Source: CBDBIG01 sp965205845 [NCBI: bacterium] (lineage in GTDB: Bacteria; SAR324). From it: a DNA stretch of 64,000 bases. The stretch covers positions 682,001 through 746,000 of the forward strand of contig CBDBIG010000005.1 in the NCBI GenBank assembly GCA_965205845.1, given 5' to 3'. The first letter of the stretch is position 1, and every line of letters starts with the position of its first letter. The notes beneath the pieces are model-generated. The model searched no databases and was not told the DNA's origin. It was given only the letters and a program-made list of their open reading frames with translations. Shown here one piece after another: positions 1 to 9,080 of the stretch. The position numbers were made by a program, and so were the translations under genes.

Positions 1-1
1 A

Positions 2-388
2 AGCCATTCTAAAGGCAGAGGCAATGGAGCGTTGGGCGGCAGCCGCCGTCCGCACATTGCCGCGTACGGCCATCAGCATGCCCAAATAACCCGCTAAAAT
101 CGAGATAGAGGCCCCCACCACAAAAGAAAGGGCTGAGGGGGCGTCGACCAACACAACCAGCAGCACGCTAAAAACCAGCATAAAGCCAAAAATGTATCTG
201 GTTTCCCTCCACAAAAAAGCGTTGGCACCCTCTCGGATCGCACCCGAAATGTCGAGCATTTTCTCTGCAGTCTCTTTCGCCTCGACATTTTGTACAGGAG
301 ACCTTCTAATCACAAGCATCCAATAGATGATTGAACACAAGACGGATGCAATTCCAGCATTTAAAATAAACCATGTCACCCACGTCAT
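2..388 (-). CDS. hppA: Membrane-bound proton/sodium-translocating pyrophosphatase, N-terminal part (cut by window edge)
   Basis: The first 129 codons of an integral-membrane pyrophosphatase, which couples PPi hydrolysis to H+ or Na+ pumping across the inner membrane. The reading frame runs off the left edge, so the PPi-binding and catalytic loops are not visible. What is visible fits the family start: an N-terminal membrane helix, the segment GAIREGANAFLWRE (family signature GA.AFL.RE), a second hydrophobic hairpin, and the loop AGYLGMLMAVRGNVRTAAAA, which closely matches the conserved G(Y/F)xGMxxAxxANxRTA region. The start ATG at 388 has a GGAGA ribosome site about ten bases upstream. Full-length proteins are near 650-750 residues. 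Subtype (K+-dependent or not, H+ or Na+) cannot be judged from this fragment. Confidence 0.87.
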   Translation of the reverse strand, partial: MTWVTWFILNAGIASVLCSIIYWMLVIRRSPVQNVEAKETAEKMLDISGAIREGANAFLWRETRYIFGFMLVFSVLLVVLVDAPSALSFVVGASISILAGYLGMLMAVRGNVRTAAAAQRSIASAFRMA

Positions 389-1694
389 TTTCGTTCCCTA
401 CTCTCCTTCAAGAAAATAGATTTCTGATGTCAATTAAAATAATTCAACCACCCTTTTCGATTCGACAAATTTCTGCCAACCCTTACTCCGCCCACAATGA
501 AAGCAAGCCCACTCACCCCATACGCCAAGGCTTGCCTTGCAGTCCCATTTCGTGAGATTTTACCCCGCACCCATTCGCTATCCCAGCCTCTGCTTGCCCA
601 ATGCACCCCATTTCGCACTCAGCGTTGTCTGTGGTTCCACCTACCCTCACCCTTTATTACTTTAACAACCCGTCCCCACCAAGCCACGGGCAACAACCAT
701 CGCCCAATGGCACCCTCATCCATAAAGGTGGCGTTTTTTGATGCATTTCGCCATGCATAATAGGTGCATCAACTGCGTAGTTAGGCGCGTCACCTGCGTC
801 CACACGGGGGCGCATGTTTATTCACCACGAAGTTGATGGAGTGTTGGCGCCACCATACGCATCGCACACCCAAATAAACGGGGCATTTGAATCCACTTCA
901 CCGCACCAATCTGCCCTTCGTTTTAGTCATGAAAATCATCTTGATCCAAATGGCCATGCCGCTAAAGTACACACTACCCCGCGTGCAAGGCAAACGGGAT
1001 AATAAATAGGGCATCGCCTTAGCTCAAGGCGCCTTTGAGCCCTTAGCAGGGGTTGCCCGGATTTGCCACCTTAGTTAAACATCTTTAGCGTATCAAATGA
1101 TAAGCGACTTAAAACTTCTCAAAATGGGTAAAAATTGCTGTGCATTCGCTGTGATATTGCTTTACAACTGGCGGTTACAATCGGCCGATGACACTCAATT
1201 TCGCTTTACACACAATAATGCAGGGGATAATACACAAAACGTGTGCCAACGCGTGCTGTGGGGCCGTGGGCAAAACGGGCCGTGGGCAAAACTTCTGTTT
1301 TTAAAGCAGGTGCATAAGCACCTAAACAAAACCAGACTATAAAGAGCGCAAGCACCATCTCCTGCTCAGGGCAATTGGACACTCCAAGTGAACGGACGCC
1401 ACACCCTACAGGCTTTTTATGGTATATTTCAAGCACTATTTTTGCATAATGCCCGACGCGCTTACATTTTTGCGGGTCACACCTGGTTATAGGGTTGCAA
1501 ACCACGCCCTTTGATAACAGCGATTTTAAAAAAATGCCTGCCGCTTCCCAATACGCCAACACCTCCATCGCTAAAGCGTTTTACGTTACCCCGACCCAAA
1601 AAATTTTCAATAGCCCTGCATGAACTTTGTGCCTTCAATGCAAATTTTTTAGTGCCAGACTAACTATCGATAAAGAAAATGGAGGAGAAATCCC
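389..1694. other. 1.3 kb region without a recognisable gene
   Basis: No frame here gives a family I recognise on either strand. Open frames are short, lack good ribosome sites and overlap each other. A 16-bp tandem duplication (GGGCCGTGGGCAAAAC) lies at 1261-1292. The stretch 1485-1623 is open on the plus strand without a start codon and could be the tail of a decayed gene. The hppA promoter should lie in the first 200 bases. Confidence 0.5.
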
Positions 1695-2423
1695 ATGTGC
1701 CGTTTCCTTAAAAATTTTGCTGTGTGGCTTGCGCTACGAACGGGTCAGCAGATATGCCGTGGATTGGGCTGCGCATCGCTTGGGCTGCTCCTTGTTGGTT
1801 GCGCAAACCACCACCCCTCCACCAAAACCCATGTACTTCAATTAATTGAGTTTAAGGAACCCCATGCAGAACGCCATTTTACCGAATTTTACCGCCATGC
1901 TGCTTTGTACAACGACTTTAAACCTGCATTGATTGTGGATGCGATTGCCTTGGATTGGCAACAGCGCATGCTTTATGTGAAAGAAATTGCCCGACACTTC
2001 TTTTTAACACCAACAGAAATAGCCCAGCGTTTGCGCATGGAGCAAGAGGCTTTTCGCAGCCAGTTTGAAATACTCATCTTTGTGTACGAGGGATATCATC
2101 GCCCCACGGATTTGGCGAAACCTCAGCCACTATGGCGCATTTTCTTGCGCGACGATGAGGGCGCACTACATCGGCCCAGCAAAATTACCCGCATCCGCAA
2201 AAATAGCGATGCCTACATATACATACAAACGCGTTTTCATAGAATTGATCGCTGGGTTCGCCTGTATCGTGTGAGTTTCCCAAAACTTTCCAAAAGGGTA
2301 CTCAATATCCCCCTTGGACCAAAACCGATTGATCTCATTTTAACTGGGGTACGTGGCAAGTTGGCGTTGCGCTGGAAAGATGTCACTTTATTCTACAACG
2401 GGGGTGATTTACCCCTAAGGTGA
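1695..2423 (+). CDS. Predicted lipoprotein of unknown function
   Basis: A 242-residue protein with a long, basic N-terminal signal (about residues 1-36) ending in the lipobox LLVGC, so Cys36 is the likely lipidated residue and the mature protein is predicted to be anchored in a membrane facing the periplasm. The start ATG has a clear GGAGGAG site upstream. The mature part is mixed alpha/beta, rich in aromatic and basic residues, with no motif I can assign. It stands alone between two long gene-free stretches, so context gives no function. The good ribosome site, the lipobox and the absence of a competing frame support a real gene. Confidence 0.7.
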   Translation: MCRFLKNFAVWLALRTGQQICRGLGCASLGLLLVGCANHHPSTKTHVLQLIEFKEPHAERHFTEFYRHAALYNDFKPALIVDAIALDWQQRMLYVKEIARHFFLTPTEIAQRLRMEQEAFRSQFEILIFVYEGYHRPTDLAKPQPLWRIFLRDDEGALHRPSKITRIRKNSDAYIYIQTRFHRIDRWVRLYRVSFPKLSKRVLNIPLGPKPIDLILTGVRGKLALRWKDVTLFYNGGDLPLR

Positions 2424-3115
2424 TGCAAACCAACTCCATAAAAATCACCCATTTTCCTTGTGCAGTTGCGCTGTGTTGCGTGGGTAAAAATTTTATCGTT
2501 GGAGAATAGTCATTATTTCATTTACACCGCACGGCATAATGTGTAGGCTTTTTTGCATCTTCATGGGACTCCATTTTGCGTGGGGCGCATGGAATGCATC
2601 ACTGGCTTTTAAGAACAAAAATAAAGATCTTTAGAATCGCACAATAAGAACACCGCGGGCTACATATGCTTTGACTAGCTTAAACACACTTAACTGCCGC
2701 CCGCCCCCATGGCAATAAATGTGTGGCAATCGTCAAAAACGGCGTGGCAAACCGTGTTAGGGTGGCGTTCGTGTTTAAAATGTCTTTGATATTGTCGATT
2801 TGTATATGATACACTGCGCCGTTTCTTGCGCATACGCATTGGCGGCGGCTTCGCGCTTGCTCGAAAATCGCCGCAGCATGCATGCTGGATGAGTACTTTT
2901 AAGAATGTCTTTAGTGACGAACGTGACAGCCATAGCCCTGTCCACAGGTGATATGCACAAATTACGGTAAGGTAAACCATTGTTTGTATGGCCTTGCCGT
3001 TATTATTTTAGACAAAAATAGGCACTATTTACCCGTTTAATGGGGTAGGTTTGCCTGGCACACACTCAAATATTAGTTTGAAGTCAATTTTATCTGCAGG
3101 AGTTAAAAAAAGACC
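2424..3115. other. 0.7 kb intergenic region upstream of the filament gene
   Basis: No convincing gene on either strand; three minus-strand frames between 2680 and 2980 overlap one another and are low-complexity shadows. The last 150 bases must hold the promoter of the filament-like gene; an AT-rich stretch lies at 2995-3030 and an AGGAG ribosome site about 13 bases before the start at 3116. Confidence 0.45.
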
Positions 3116-4975
3116 ATGGCGCGAGATACCATGAGCAAAGGGCCAAACCTTATTCACCCCGAAAAGCCTAGTGCGGTGGGTTCCCGAAACAGTATGAATC
3201 GGGATAGTCGTAATGAGTATGAAGAGTCGAAACTGCTTATTGACGAAGAAGTGGATAAAATTTTGAATCACATCCACTCCAAGCTACCGCCCGAGGTGCT
3301 CGAAAAATTGGATGTGATGGGTGGGGTGAAGTCTAAACTGCATAACTACTTCAACCAAAATTTTCAAAACATGTACAACCGCTACCTCACCACAATGGAG
3401 GATGAGCTGGGTAAGAAGGTTCGCGACCTGGTGGACAAGGAGGAATACCGCTCGCTTAATCGCTATACTCCGCGGGAAATTGGCGAGATTTTAGACAAAA
3501 TTGGCGGGATCGACAAATTTAATACTGGCGAGGTGGAGAAGTCTATCGTCAATATTTACGGCCACCTTCAAGGCCACATTCAACGCGGTATGTTCGAGTT
3601 AGAGAATGAGACCAATGCATTGCTACGGCAGAAGTCTGATGTGGGGGGGTTTGTACGCGGTGAAAATGCCTATGCCATTGCCAAATGTTCTTTTAAAAAC
3701 AACTTTCACAAACCTAAAACGGTGATTGATGTGAAGTTGGCCATCAACATGCTCGATGCAGAACTCATCAGTCCCATTTACCATTATCAAGCACCGCTCT
3801 CCAATATTGTAAAAGATTTGGTGAGCAAGCATATGCACGACTTGATCGAGCAAGAACTGGTGGAACTCAACAATTCGTTGATTGACGAGGGGAAAGAAGA
3901 GTTGAGTGCGACCGAAACCATGTTTGAGAAAATTAAGGCCTTGGACAACTACGTAGACGACGAGATTGAAAATGAGCAGTCGCCACGCTACCAATTTGTG
4001 GCCAAGCGCTTTATGGATCGCATTGAGGGGCTTAAGGCAGAGATTCCGAGTGAGGATTATGATCCTCTGAATATTCGCGAAAACATTAAGTCGATTATTG
4101 ACAAAGAAAACATCCGAAACCGCGGCTTTAACACCGCGGTGAATAGTTTAACCTCTGTGTTGGATACCTCTAAGATGGGCTACCAGCACATTGAAAACTT
4201 TAAGAATGCTCGCATTGCCATTGTTCGTGAGTATGAGGATATTGATGTGCTCCAACTTCCCGATGAGCGTTATTCCATTCGCTTGAGCTATTATGACGAT
4301 GATCAGGTACGTTTGATGCGCAACAGTTACGATCAGCAGTTTGAAGAACTTAAAACGGAGATCGTGAAGGTGTTCGATGTGGTTCAAGTGCTGTTTGAGG
4401 ATTACAAAGCTGCAAGCGGCACCCAGGACTACGAGGATGTTGCCCGTCATTATCTCAAAGAAGACAAAGCGGGTAGTTGGTTCTCTCGCGGTTCACGCAC
4501 CGAAGACGAAGAGGAAACAGAGGCCGTCGAAGCAGCACCCAAGCTGTGGAATGAGATTACCTTTGTGCCACCTGGCGTGGTAGAGGGGCAAGCAACAAAA
4601 ACCAACTTGTACATGGCCGAAGAGTTACGAAAGCGCGTGAAAGCGAGCCGCGAGAAACTGGGACGCATCTATGGCAATCAACATCCGACCGATCGCAGTA
4701 TCGTGGATGCTCGCCTTGATTTTCTTGGCCAGAAATTTGAAGAGTTTGACGGCACAGTCAACCCCTATCATATTTTACCGGGCTTGGTACTAGAGGTTGA
4801 CATTACCTCAGTAAAGCGCAAGCGCACCACAATGATGTCGATGGCCAACGTGCTCAATGAGTTCCTCTTCTCCGTGTCCAAAGGTTTTCACGATTCCGCT
4901 TTTGCTGAATTCTCTCGCCGTCGTTCAACGGTGCGTGAAGACCTTGCACAAAGCTTTGAGCAAGCCAGCGACTAG
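3116..4975 (+). CDS. cfpA: CfpA-like cytoplasmic filament protein
   Basis: A 619-residue, highly charged, soluble, mostly helical protein without signal peptide or membrane segment. It resembles spirochaete cytoplasmic filament protein A, the subunit of the ribbon-like filaments that run under the inner membrane along the cell length. The resemblance, recalled rather than computed, is in the N-terminal third (NRYLTTMEDELGKKVRDLVD, RYTPREIGEILDKIGGIDKF, GHLQGHIQRGMFELENETN, LLRQKSDVGGFVRGENAYAI) and near the C terminus (ILPGLVLEVDITSVKRK, MANVLNEFLFSVSKGF, SRRRSTVREDLAQSF). Length is close to the family (about 680 in Treponema). An acidic, poorly conserved patch lies near residues 455-480. A start at Met6 is also possible. 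The stop codon sits inside the first unit of a 45-bp tandem array. If the assignment is right it is the strongest spirochaete marker here. Confidence 0.62.
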   Translation: MARDTMSKGPNLIHPEKPSAVGSRNSMNRDSRNEYEESKLLIDEEVDKILNHIHSKLPPEVLEKLDVMGGVKSKLHNYFNQNFQNMYNRYLTTMEDELGKKVRDLVDKEEYRSLNRYTPREIGEILDKIGGIDKFNTGEVEKSIVNIYGHLQGHIQRGMFELENETNALLRQKSDVGGFVRGENAYAIAKCSFKNNFHKPKTVIDVKLAINMLDAELISPIYHYQAPLSNIVKDLVSKHMHDLIEQELVELNNSLIDEGKEELSATETMFEKIKALDNYVDDEIENEQSPRYQFVAKRFMDRIEGLKAEIPSEDYDPLNIRENIKSIIDKENIRNRGFNTAVNSLTSVLDTSKMGYQHIENFKNARIAIVREYEDIDVLQLPDERYSIRLSYYDDDQVRLMRNSYDQQFEELKTEIVKVFDVVQVLFEDYKAASGTQDYEDVARHYLKEDKAGSWFSRGSRTEDEEETEAVEAAPKLWNEITFVPPGVVEGQATKTNLYMAEELRKRVKASREKLGRIYGNQHPTDRSIVDARLDFLGQKFEEFDGTVNPYHILPGLVLEVDITSVKRKRTTMMSMANVLNEFLFSVSKGFHDSAFAEFSRRRSTVREDLAQSFEQASD

Positions 4976-5173
4976 GACAACCCGCGCCGCGCGCAAAGCT
5001 TTGAGCAAGCCAGCGACTGGGGAAACCCGCGCCGCGCGCAAAGCTTTGAGCAAGCCAGCGACTAGGGAAACCCGCGCCGCGCACAAGGCTTTGAGCAAGC
5101 TAGCGACTAGGACAACCCGCGCCGCGCACAGGGCTTTGAGCAAGCTAGCGACCAGGACAACCCGCGCCGCCGG
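4949..5173 (+). repeat. 45-bp tandem array, five units, starting inside the filament gene
   Basis: Five direct units of 45 bp begin at 4949, 4994, 5039, 5084 and 5129. Unit 1 contains the last codons and the TAG stop of the CfpA-like gene. Because 45 is divisible by three, the units stay in the gene's frame and encode a 15-residue repeat around QSFEQASD and NPRRA. The codon at the stop position reads TAG, TGG, TAG, TAG and CAG in units 1 to 5. Open frames in the two other frames and on the minus strand are by-products of the period. Confidence 0.95.
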
Positions 5174-5175
5174 TG

Positions 5176-5200
5176 GTAATCCCCCCTTTTTGGGGATTAC
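5176..5200 (+). terminator. Hairpin after the 45-bp array
   Basis: Perfect 9-bp stem (GTAATCCCC with GGGGATTAC) around a 7-base loop, directly after the repeat array. It lacks a long U-run of its own and probably works with the stronger hairpin just downstream. Confidence 0.55.
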
Positions 5201-5210
5201 AAGGTAAATA

Positions 5211-5245
5211 GGGCGTTTTTTATCATCAAAAAACGCCCGTTTTTG
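5211..5245 (+). terminator. Rho-independent terminator of the filament gene (possibly bidirectional)
   Basis: An 11-bp perfect stem, GGGCGTTTTTT (5211-5221) with AAAAAACGCCC (5228-5238), followed by GTTTTTG. It lies between the convergent filament gene and quinone oxidoreductase gene and can serve both strands. A further G/C-rich stretch ending in a run of about nine T lies at 5256-5291. Confidence 0.75.
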
Positions 5246-5289
5246 TTCGTTCTTTCGAGGGGGGTTCCCGGAAGGGGTCCCGTTTTTTT

Positions 5290-6258
5290 TTAAGGAATGA
5301 GCAGCACTTTTCCCGTCGTTTTGCGCCCTTCTAAGGCCCTATGCGCTTCTTGGGCTTGGGCTAAGGGGAATTCTGCGCCAATACGCACCTTTAATTTCCC
5401 CGAAGCAGCCCAGCCAAACACCTCTCCTGCGCGGTATTCCAATTCCTCGCGGGTTAGGGTGTGATGCGCCAAACTGGGGCGGGTCACATAGAGCGATCCT
5501 GCAAGGTTAAGGCGATTGAGGTCAAAGGGTGCCACAGGGCCACTCGACTGCCCAAACAAAACCATCGTGCCGCGGGGACGCAGCAAAGTAAGCCCTTTGT
5601 CAAAAGTATCCTTGGCCACCGAGTCGTAAATTACATCCAATTTACGCTCACCTAAAAAGGCAGCCGTCGATTGGGCAAAGTCTTCTTGAGTATATAAAAT
5701 AACGTGGTCTGCGCCCGCCTCCTTGGCCAGTTTGGCTTTTTCGGGGGTGGATACCGTGGTGAGTACAAGTGCGCCTTGCATTTTACACATTTGAATGAGC
5801 AACAAACCCACCCCACCCGCGCCCGCGTGAATTAAGCAAGAAGCTTTTGCCTCAATGGGGTAGGTTGTGCGGCACAAGTAATGGGCGGTCATCCCTTGTA
5901 GCATCAGTGAAGCAGCGATGCGCGTGTCCATGTTGGCAGGTAGTAAAATAAGCTTGGTTGCGGGGGCGATGGCGTAATCACCATAGGCACCAATCACACC
6001 CGTGTAGGCTACTTTGTCCCCTGCCTTAAATTGGCTCACCCCGCTCCCCACCGCCGCGACCACACCTGCAGCCTCATTACCGGGGGTAAAGGGTAAAGGC
6101 ATTTTGTACAAACCAGAACGCTGGTAAGTATCGATAAAATTTAAGCCAATCGCTTCTAGTTGTACCAGCACCTCACCCGCACCTGGTGTGGGAATGGCTA
6201 CCTCTTCTTGTTGCATCACCTCGGGTCCGCCGTGTTCACGAATAATCAGTCGTTTCAT
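5290..6258 (-). CDS. qor: NADPH:quinone oxidoreductase, zeta-crystallin type
   Basis: A 322-residue zinc-independent member of the medium-chain dehydrogenase family, expected to reduce quinones with NADPH in the cytoplasm. The N-terminal GroES-like domain has EHGGPEVM and LNFIDTYQRSGLY; PGNEAAGVVAAVGSGV follows, and the Rossmann domain carries the nucleotide-binding AGAGGVG at residues 145-151. The zinc-binding cysteines of alcohol dehydrogenases are absent, as expected for this group. Length matches the family (about 325). The start ATG has an AGGAGG site, with a rather long 13-base spacing. It converges on the filament gene and is transcribed away from it as a single gene. Confidence 0.9.
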   Translation of the reverse strand: MKRLIIREHGGPEVMQQEEVAIPTPGAGEVLVQLEAIGLNFIDTYQRSGLYKMPLPFTPGNEAAGVVAAVGSGVSQFKAGDKVAYTGVIGAYGDYAIAPATKLILLPANMDTRIAASLMLQGMTAHYLCRTTYPIEAKASCLIHAGAGGVGLLLIQMCKMQGALVLTTVSTPEKAKLAKEAGADHVILYTQEDFAQSTAAFLGERKLDVIYDSVAKDTFDKGLTLLRPRGTMVLFGQSSGPVAPFDLNRLNLAGSLYVTRPSLAHHTLTREELEYRAGEVFGWAASGKLKVRIGAEFPLAQAQEAHRALEGRKTTGKVLLIP

Positions 6259-6499
6259 GTTTCTTTAAAACCTCCTTGGTCGTTATTGCATTGATTGTAC
6301 TTTGCACGTTGGGAGAACGCTTCGCTCTTCTAAGCCTGCGTTTCTTGAGAGATCGTTTATTCTCAGCACCCTTATCTACAGCGTGTTGTGCCGCCTTCGT
6401 TTTTTTAATCTACCACAACACTTTCTTACAAAAGCGCACCTTTTTCTACCTGCCCACACCGTCTGTTGTGATAGGCCTTTTTGCAATCAACGCCAACCT

Positions 6500-7522
6500 T
6501 TATTTTGCCCGCCTGCTTTGCAAATATCGGGTGCGTGCGCCCGCCATGCGCAGGTGGGCGTCCAGTAGCAAACCCAGCAAAATTATTATCCCACCCATCG
6601 CAGCTGTCAATGATGGCGTTTCTCCAATGATCCACCAAACCCAAAGAGGATTGGTAATCGGTTCAAGCAACAGCAACATGCTTAATTGACCCGTTGCCAG
6701 CCTAGACGCCGCTGCCGCAAACAAAAAATAAGGCAAACCTTGTTGCATAAGGCCTAAAAACAAGAGCACCAGCCAATCTTGCCTGCTCAATTGCACTATC
6801 AACGACCAAGCGGTTGCACCTTCTTGGGCGAACAATGTCCCAAGCAGCAAAAAAGCGGCAAACCCATTGGCCATGCATAGTGCCTGTCTGCCGTTGGTAT
6901 TGAAGTGTTTTAGGAGCAACACCATCACCGCCAAGCTCACACCCGAAAGCAAACCCATTAAATCGCCAACAAAAGGCGAGGAACAATATCCTTTTATAAT
7001 CGGGCTTGCCGCTGTATGCGTTGAGAGCGGCACACCTTGTTCATCGCTCAACAAAGCCACCATCAACCCCATCAAAATAACCACCACAGGGGCAAAAAAT
7101 TGGCTTTGCTTGCCCTTAGATAAACCCCATCCAAACAACCACACCCAGGCGGGAGAAGCCCCTTGAAGCCAAGCAGCATTGGCTGCGGTTGTGCATTGGG
7201 TGGCACTCACAAATAACCATACCGTAATGGCAAAACTCAGCATAAACAGCCCTAAGCGCCATTTCATGGGTGGACGTGCATGCCGGGTGATCAAACCCAT
7301 GCTAAGCCCTGCAATCAGGGCGCGGATGCCAGCCACCAGCAAGGCAGGTGCTTGAATAAGTTTCACCATGAGGCCAGCAGAACCAAACATAAGCGCAGCA
7401 CAACAGGCAAAAATAATCCCTATGCATACACGTTGTTGCGCATTTTTCACCTCTTGCAAAAGCGGGGCAGAATCGGGCAATCGCTTTTTTGGGTCCAATT
7501 TATGGGAGTTTTTAACCCTCAT
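6500..7522 (-). CDS. DMT-superfamily (EamA) transporter
   Basis: A 340-residue inner-membrane protein with about ten hydrophobic helices arranged as two repeated five-helix halves, the usual layout of EamA/drug-metabolite transporters. Supporting segments are the first-half helix GIIFACCAALMFGSAGLMVK and, in the second half, LLLLEPITNPLWVWWIIGE, which matches the conserved helix containing a Glu-Pro pair. The substrate cannot be deduced; members export amino acids, purines or other metabolites. There is an insertion around residues 155-185 between the halves (polar loop). It lies downstream of, and on the same strand as, nothing obviously linked; the divergent neighbour is a 2-hydroxyacid dehydrogenase. 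Confidence 0.82.
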   Translation of the reverse strand: MRVKNSHKLDPKKRLPDSAPLLQEVKNAQQRVCIGIIFACCAALMFGSAGLMVKLIQAPALLVAGIRALIAGLSMGLITRHARPPMKWRLGLFMLSFAITVWLFVSATQCTTAANAAWLQGASPAWVWLFGWGLSKGKQSQFFAPVVVILMGLMVALLSDEQGVPLSTHTAASPIIKGYCSSPFVGDLMGLLSGVSLAVMVLLLKHFNTNGRQALCMANGFAAFLLLGTLFAQEGATAWSLIVQLSRQDWLVLLFLGLMQQGLPYFLFAAAASRLATGQLSMLLLLEPITNPLWVWWIIGETPSLTAAMGGIIILLGLLLDAHLRMAGARTRYLQSRRAK

Positions 7523-7772
7523 ACTGCCTAACAGTGCTTTTTAAAAATAAGTGCTCGTTCTAACCATCAAAGCAACAAACCCGGTTTGGCGAGGCTTTCT
7601 TTGCATCCGCGGCATAAAATAGGATACAATTCCAGCCGAGGTAAAAAAAGCACACGAAATGTGTTCTAAATCCAAAAATGAACCAGACACTGCGTGCGCA
7701 CTGCAGATGCGATATCCGTGTGCACGCATGCGCAACACACCTTTTGCAAAAAGAAATCTCGTTTATAGAATT

Positions 7773-8756
7773 ATGGCCGTAAAACCCAAAGTATATATTG
7801 CACGCATGACCCCTGGCCTAAAAGAAAGTAACCTGTGGGATGTTTGTGACGCCCAGGTGTGGGAAGAGGACCGCATTATGCCTTATGATGCCCTGAAAGA
7901 AAAGGTCGATGATATTGAAGGGTTGATGGTTACCACCTTTGATAAAGTGGACGCTGCCATGCTTGATTTGGCACCCAAGTTACGCGTAATTAGCAACTAT
8001 GCTGTGGGGGTCGATAATCTTGATCTCCCCGATTTGACCCAGCGAGGGATCGCCGTAGGCAATACCCCAGGGGTGGTTACCGAGGCTACAGCCGACCTAA
8101 CCTTTGCCCTCCTTCTTGCGCTTAGCCGGCGCGTTGTGGAGGCGGATAGGTTTGTTAAAACCAAGCAATGGCAAACGTGGTCACCTTATTTAATGATATC
8201 GAATGACGTACACGAAAAAACCATTGGCATTATTGGGATGGGGCGTATTGGAAGGGCCATTGCACAACGTGCGTATGGGTTTGACATGGACATCCTTTAC
8301 CATGCACGCACGCCCAAACCCGATGTAGAGAAAAAATTTGGTGCTAAAAAAGCAGACTTCGCCAGCCTGCTCAAACAAGCCGACATCGTCGTAACCATTG
8401 TACCCTTAACCGACGAAACCTACCACATGATCGATCAAGCGGCGTTTCAAAAAATGAAACCCAGTGCGTTTTTGATCAATACCGCAAGGGGCGGGGTGGT
8501 TGACCCCAAAGCACTGCACGATGCCTTGGCCAACAAGCGCATTCGCGGGGCTGCCCTGGATGTAACCGAGCCTGAGCCCATTGAATCAGATAGCCCACTG
8601 TTGGCCATGGATAACCTTATTATTGCACCACATGTGGGCACGGGCACTTGGGAAACGCGCAAAAAAATGACCACCATTGCCGTAGAAAATTTGCTGCGTG
8701 GCCTGCGCGGTGAACCGTTGCTGTACTACGCCAACCCTGATGTCCAAAAGCGCTAA
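7773..8756 (+). CDS. D-2-hydroxyacid dehydrogenase (glyoxylate/hydroxypyruvate reductase type)
   Basis: A 327-residue cytoplasmic NAD(P)H-dependent oxidoreductase. Starting at MAVKPKVYIA removes an unlikely 38-residue basic extension that is open upstream. The nucleotide-binding loop GMGRIG is at 155-160, and the catalytic trio is Arg239 (NTARGG), Glu268 (EPEPI) and His287 (APHVGTGT). The segment SNYAVGVDNLDL and NTPGVVTEATADL are typical of the GyaR/glyoxylate reductase branch. Likely substrates are glyoxylate or hydroxypyruvate; other D-2-hydroxyacids cannot be excluded. No strong ribosome site is visible before 7773, so the start is less certain than the function. Confidence 0.85.
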   Translation: MAVKPKVYIARMTPGLKESNLWDVCDAQVWEEDRIMPYDALKEKVDDIEGLMVTTFDKVDAAMLDLAPKLRVISNYAVGVDNLDLPDLTQRGIAVGNTPGVVTEATADLTFALLLALSRRVVEADRFVKTKQWQTWSPYLMISNDVHEKTIGIIGMGRIGRAIAQRAYGFDMDILYHARTPKPDVEKKFGAKKADFASLLKQADIVVTIVPLTDETYHMIDQAAFQKMKPSAFLINTARGGVVDPKALHDALANKRIRGAALDVTEPEPIESDSPLLAMDNLIIAPHVGTGTWETRKKMTTIAVENLLRGLRGEPLLYYANPDVQKR

Positions 8757-9080
8757 AAAGGATATTTTTTTCGTATACGCAGCCGTGGTGATTTCAGTGA
8801 ACGCTTGTTGCAACATGAACGCGGCAAGGCGCGGTGAACGGGCTAAAAACACGGGCTAAAAACACGGGCTAAAACTGTGTCCCCCTCCTGCCCTACCAAC
8901 ACCAACCCAAGTCTGTTTAGCGTGCTGCGTGCGATTTAAAATGTATTGTTGCTCCAAGATGCCCCAGGGCTTGACTATTGATACTTCGTGGTGCCCCTTC
9001 CACACGCCTGTAAGGCGAGCTCTGGTGGGAGGCGATATCTTCAAAATTTTCATCACCATCCCCCCTTCATCAGAAGTGCT
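8757..9080. other. Intergenic region
   Basis: No supported gene. A 15-base direct duplication (AAAACACGGGCTAAA, overlapping) is near 8848-8875. The region upstream of 9081 is open in the epimerase frame back to 8988 but the encoded residues do not resemble the family, so it is treated as leader. Confidence 0.4.

Noticed and set aside
1206-1568. 120-codon minus-strand frame in the first gene-free stretch
   Set aside because: No ribosome site, no recognisable domain, composition unlike neighbours; the region reads like decayed DNA.
4857-5207. Frames through the 45-bp array (plus frame with repeated ALSKPAT, minus frames with repeated LLKAL)
   Set aside because: Artefacts of a period divisible by three; they overlap the filament gene and have no independent start signal.
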